Positions 26,480 to 26,521 of a stretch of 26,521 nt of DNA are shown in pieces. Each line of letters opens with the position of its first letter. The first letter of the stretch is position 1. Location of the stretch: assembly GCA_029339195.1 (NCBI GenBank), contig JAPTJF010000632.1, forward strand, positions 1 to 26,521, given 5' to 3'. A program made the position numbers and the translations under genes. The notes under the pieces were generated by a model. It did not search any database, was not told the origin of the DNA, and saw nothing but the letters and a program-made list of their open reading frames with translations. The DNA comes from Micractinium sp. NFX-FRZ (taxonomy: Eukaryota; Chlorophyta; Trebouxiophyceae; Chlorellales; Chlorellaceae).

Positions 26480-26521
26480 TCACTTCTTGCTGTAATTCTT
26501 CTTGTAGCTGGTCGCAGCATT
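26480..26521 (-). CDS. C-terminal fragment of an unidentified gene
   Basis: Reading leftward from the window edge gives NAATSYKKNYSKK and a stop (TGA at 26482-26480). The Lys-rich tail, followed by two minus-strand TGTAA motifs, suggests a true gene end. An alternative is that GTGAGG at 26483-26478 is a splice donor (exon ending at 26484) and the gene continues to an exon near 26217. Too short to identify. Confidence 0.4.
   Translation of the reverse strand, partial: NAATSYKKNYSKK

Noticed and set aside
1..26521. tRNA, rRNA, CRISPR array, transposase or reverse transcriptase
   Set aside because: No cloverleaf with a plausible B box, no rRNA segments, no regularly spaced repeats with unique spacers, and no mobile-element protein motifs were recognised by eye.

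Overview
The window looks like nuclear DNA of a green alga, most probably a GC-rich trebouxiophyte of the Chlorella/Micractinium type; the species cannot be fixed from sequence alone. The evidence is: genes broken into many short exons by GT-AG introns (donors mostly gtgagN, gtgggN or gtgcgg; acceptors usually tgcag); strong G/C bias at third codon positions; a TGTAA polyadenylation motif downstream of two genes; plant-type telomere-like and telobox motifs; and a plant-type retinoblastoma protein. There are no bacterial operons, CRISPR arrays, recognisable transposase or reverse transcriptase genes, or tRNA/rRNA genes that I can support.

Layout. (1) 1-122 is nearly pure G at the window edge. 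(2) 250-2993, minus strand: 5' six exons of a retinoblastoma-related cell-cycle repressor (RBR/MAT3), cut off inside pocket A by the window edge. (3) 2994-3580: short head-to-head promoter with an E2F-like site. (4) 3581-11051, plus: complete NOP14, a small-subunit ribosome assembly factor, 17 exons, 1109 residues. (5) 11052-12090: gene-free. (6) 12091-21321, plus: complete CSC1/OSCA-type stress-gated cation channel, 22 exons, 1120 residues. (7) 21669-24799, plus: an unrecognised protein ending in a 76-residue ubiquitin-like domain whose last residue is Asp, not Gly. (8) 24800-26479: gene-poor, with a diverged direct repeat of about 135 bp. (9) 26480-26521, minus: tail of another gene entering from the right edge.

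Exon models for NOP14 and the channel were built by hand. Every junction keeps the reading frame, and the spliced lengths (3330 and 3363 nt) are exact codon multiples. The genes are functionally unrelated, apart from a possible shared promoter linking RBR (cell cycle) and NOP14 (ribosome production).

The most unusual signal is architectural. Several introns hold decayed 'echoes' of the neighbouring exon: a second diverged copy of the next exon's start with its acceptor, or of the previous exon's end with its donor. Six clear acceptor-side echoes lie 129, 129, 177, 108, 93 and 93 nt upstream of the true exon, all multiples of three. Two remain open and in frame, so they could add 59 or 31 residues to the channel by alternative splicing. 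The second notable item is the ubiquitin-like domain protein, which keeps the ubiquitin fold signature but lacks the diglycine needed for conjugation.
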